Positions 22,233 through 23,669 of a stretch of DNA of 23,669 bases are shown one piece after another. The position numbers and the translations under genes were made by a program. Source of the stretch: a virus. The stretch covers positions 1 through 23,669 of IMG/VR virus record IMGVR_UViG_3300034198_010696; one strand, given 5' to 3'. A model generated the notes under the pieces. It saw only the letters and a list, made by a program, of their open reading frames with translations, did no database searches and had not been told where the DNA came from. The number at the start of each line of letters is the position of its first letter. The first letter of the stretch is position 1.

Positions 22233-23017
22233 TAGAACAACCTCAACTGCTCATGGCCGTCATGGAATGAACGGCGGCGGCTCGTAGCGTTGAGACTAGT
22301 GGGAAAAGCGTTCTCAAGGGCGTCTTCCTGCGCCCTGCCGATTTCTTCGTCAGAGTACGAACGGCCTTTGAGATCAAGGTCACCGCCAGCAAGTACATTA
22401 GGGTCAGGGCGGGCCGAACTCATCTCGTCCATGATCTTTCGGCCAATGTACAATCCATCACCGCTACCGGGTTCTGCACTTCCGATGGAGTTGAATTGTT
22501 GGTTCAGCGGAACCGTGTGCGGCATGTCCCGGTGGGCTAGCGCAGCCAAGGTGGGGCCAACATGCTCCATGTTCAGGTCAACACTGGCTTGGGTCACCCT
22601 GCCCGGAACGTGAGTGAACAACTCGGTAGGCGTATTTTCGTACCGAACGGCAGAACCACCCCGAGAGGCGTATGGGTAGGAAAAAATCGGTTCTGCTGAC
22701 ATTGCCCCGGTGGAATCAGCAGGTGTCCACTCCAAAGCGCGATCTTCGGAAAAGTTCGGCAATTCCATCGGCTCATGCACGTTCAGCGTGGCGTACCGAG
22801 TAAGCCCGCCGTTGCTGTCAATCCTGTCGGAGTCGTAATCAACGTCAAAATCCGGGTGCTCAGTAGCGGAATAGCGAACTTCAGCGGGGTAAGCGTGGCC
22901 GAGAGTGCCCGAATAAGGGTCGTCCTCAGGCGTGATCCTTATACTTGGTGTGAAGGAACTCATCCGCTGCCGAGCAAACTGGTCGCCATCTCCGCTGCTG
23001 CGTTGTCCTGATCTCAT
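22232..23017 (-). CDS. PTLAAL-family protein, copy 3 (diverged)
   Basis: A 261-residue protein with SVDLNMEHVGPTLAALAHRDMP in the middle, matching the core of copies 1 and 2, and SYSDEEIGRAQEDALENAF near the end, like the DEEV..AR segment of the others. The N-terminal half (SSFTPSIRITPEDDPYSG, DFDVDYDSDRID) is different and acidic. It ends HEQLRLF, close to the bacterial sliding-clamp binding motif QLxLF. ATG at 23017 has no good ribosome site; ATG at 22963 is an alternative start. Function unknown. Confidence 0.55.
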   Translation of the reverse strand: MRSGQRSSGDGDQFARQRMSSFTPSIRITPEDDPYSGTLGHAYPAEVRYSATEHPDFDVDYDSDRIDSNGGLTRYATLNVHEPMELPNFSEDRALEWTPADSTGAMSAEPIFSYPYASRGGSAVRYENTPTELFTHVPGRVTQASVDLNMEHVGPTLAALAHRDMPHTVPLNQQFNSIGSAEPGSGDGLYIGRKIMDEMSSARPDPNVLAGGDLDLKGRSYSDEEIGRAQEDALENAFPTSLNATSRRRSFHDGHEQLRLF

Positions 23018-23055
23018 GGTGCAACGATACCCCGGTTACATAAGGAGAAATGGGA

Positions 23056-23607
23056 TTACAGGTCCAAATCCAGCGTCAACTGCTCGGGCTTGCGCTGGCG
23101 ACGCCGCCGCTCCTTCGGAGGTGGAGCGGGTGATCCTTCCACGAATCGTGTCCTCCCAGACTGACCGCCTTCTTCTGCAATTTCACGGGCATCGGCAGCA
23201 ACGAGCGAGGCGTAGAAATCGCCATGTTCCCTGTCAGTAGGTCGTGCGGATTTCGGGATGTGCCCGCCAGTGGCCTTGGCAAAGGCATATCCAGCACGAC
23301 TCAATGCCCCGGAATGGGCAAGAACGAAGCCCGGACCTATTTCCCGGCTGGCAATACGGTGGAGTTCTGAGCCGATGCCCATCCGTTGGTACGGGCGTTC
23401 CACACTGGCGGCGGTGATACGCGGCAAGGCTGTGCTGACCATCGTCCCAGCGGTTTCGTCAATATCTGCCCATGCCGCTGGCCCGTGGAACGTGATCGCC
23501 CCGACTGGATTCCAGTTTCCCGCATGGTCTTGTGCATGTGCGCGAACAGCACCAAGACTGCCGAAATGCCCTGCGGGCGTGTAGGAGAATCGGATAGGTG
23601 GCCTCAT
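23056..23607 (-). CDS. GNAT-family N-acetyltransferase-like protein
   Basis: A 183-residue protein with a GNAT pattern: VGAITFHG and WADIDETAG as first strands, ITAASVERPYQRMGIGSELHRIASREI at 64-90 with the acetyl-CoA loop QRMGIGS (74-80), and FVLAHSGALSRAGYAFAKATGG as the last conserved helix. GNAT enzymes move acetyl from acetyl-CoA to an amine; the substrate is not predictable. The tail is very basic and ends EQLTLDLDL. ATG at 23607 has AGGAGA about 10 bases upstream. It leads the accessory block and could modify host or phage proteins. Confidence 0.7.
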   Translation of the reverse strand: MRPPIRFSYTPAGHFGSLGAVRAHAQDHAGNWNPVGAITFHGPAAWADIDETAGTMVSTALPRITAASVERPYQRMGIGSELHRIASREIGPGFVLAHSGALSRAGYAFAKATGGHIPKSARPTDREHGDFYASLVAADAREIAEEGGQSGRTRFVEGSPAPPPKERRRRQRKPEQLTLDLDL

Positions 23608-23633
23608 CTACGTGAACTCTCCTGAATTAGCGC

Positions 23634-23669
23634 TCACCGGAAGTAATCCTCGGGAAGATTCTCGGCAAA
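23634..23669 (-). CDS. C-terminal end of a gene cut by the window edge
   Basis: The minus strand entering from the right edge reads FAENLPEDYFR and stops at TGA (23634-23636), 26 bases before the acetyltransferase start. It is open to the edge, in the same orientation as its neighbours and at normal spacing, so it is probably the end of a real gene. Eleven residues are too few to name it. Confidence 0.45.
   Translation of the reverse strand, partial: FAENLPEDYFR

Noticed and set aside
1-23669. tRNA genes, CRISPR arrays, insertion sequences, integrase or attachment sites
   Set aside because: No cloverleaf-like sequence, regularly spaced direct repeats, transposase or recombinase motif was seen by reading; a dedicated search was not possible.

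Overview
The window reads as part of a tailed double-stranded DNA bacteriophage genome (Caudoviricetes), or a prophage of one. Nearly every gene lies on the minus strand, so transcription runs right to left, with short gaps and many overlapping stop/start codons (TAATG, TGATG, ATGA, GTGA). The firm anchors are the terminase large subunit (16004-17614), portal (9474-11141), coiled-coil scaffold (8532-9350), N4-gp56-like major capsid protein (7163-8473), a collar/HxH tail fibre (4964-6520) and an M15-type endolysin with a peptidoglycan-binding domain (14510-15301). Several small proteins resemble families I associate with phages of Actinobacteria: the CNSC/HAC zinc-ribbon protein at 1177-1527, the THDG protein at 21254-21466, and the LHVGDPG and YNNTGTPD virion proteins. 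Together with the moderately GC-rich sequence they suggest an actinobacterial host. That is an inference. No integrase, repressor, tRNA, rRNA, insertion sequence or CRISPR array is visible.

Layout in the direction of transcription. (1) 23669-19960 is an accessory block: the tail end of a cut gene, a GNAT-like acetyltransferase, and three divergent copies of a protein with a PTLAAL core motif, plus two other proteins. (2) 19703-19963 is the only convincing plus-strand gene. Its start is back to back with the KTSC-like gene and its stop overlaps that of the neighbouring PTLAAL gene. (3) 19656-17723 holds small proteins: a KTSC-like domain protein, two small Cys-rich proteins and three unknowns. 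It closes with a clear intrinsic terminator at 17633-17668. (4) 17614-14510 holds terminase, two unknown small genes and the endolysin. (5) 14446-9474 follows a candidate promoter and holds five unrecognised, probably virion-associated genes and then the portal. (6) 9350-6562 is the capsid block: scaffold, major capsid protein and two small proteins, separated by hairpins. (7) 6520-1 holds the tail fibre and a tightly coupled run of virion proteins that includes an Arr-like ADP-ribosyltransferase domain protein, a ParB-like nuclease domain protein, zinc-ribbon proteins and several small decoration or fibre-like proteins. The window ends inside the first codons of another virion gene.

Together these genes cover DNA packaging, procapsid assembly, host-wall lysis and receptor binding. 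Tail tube, tape measure, holin and replication genes are not seen and would lie outside. The least explained parts are the PTLAAL family, the ADP-ribosyltransferase/ParB pair inside the structural operon, and the lone plus-strand gene with its palindromic upstream site.
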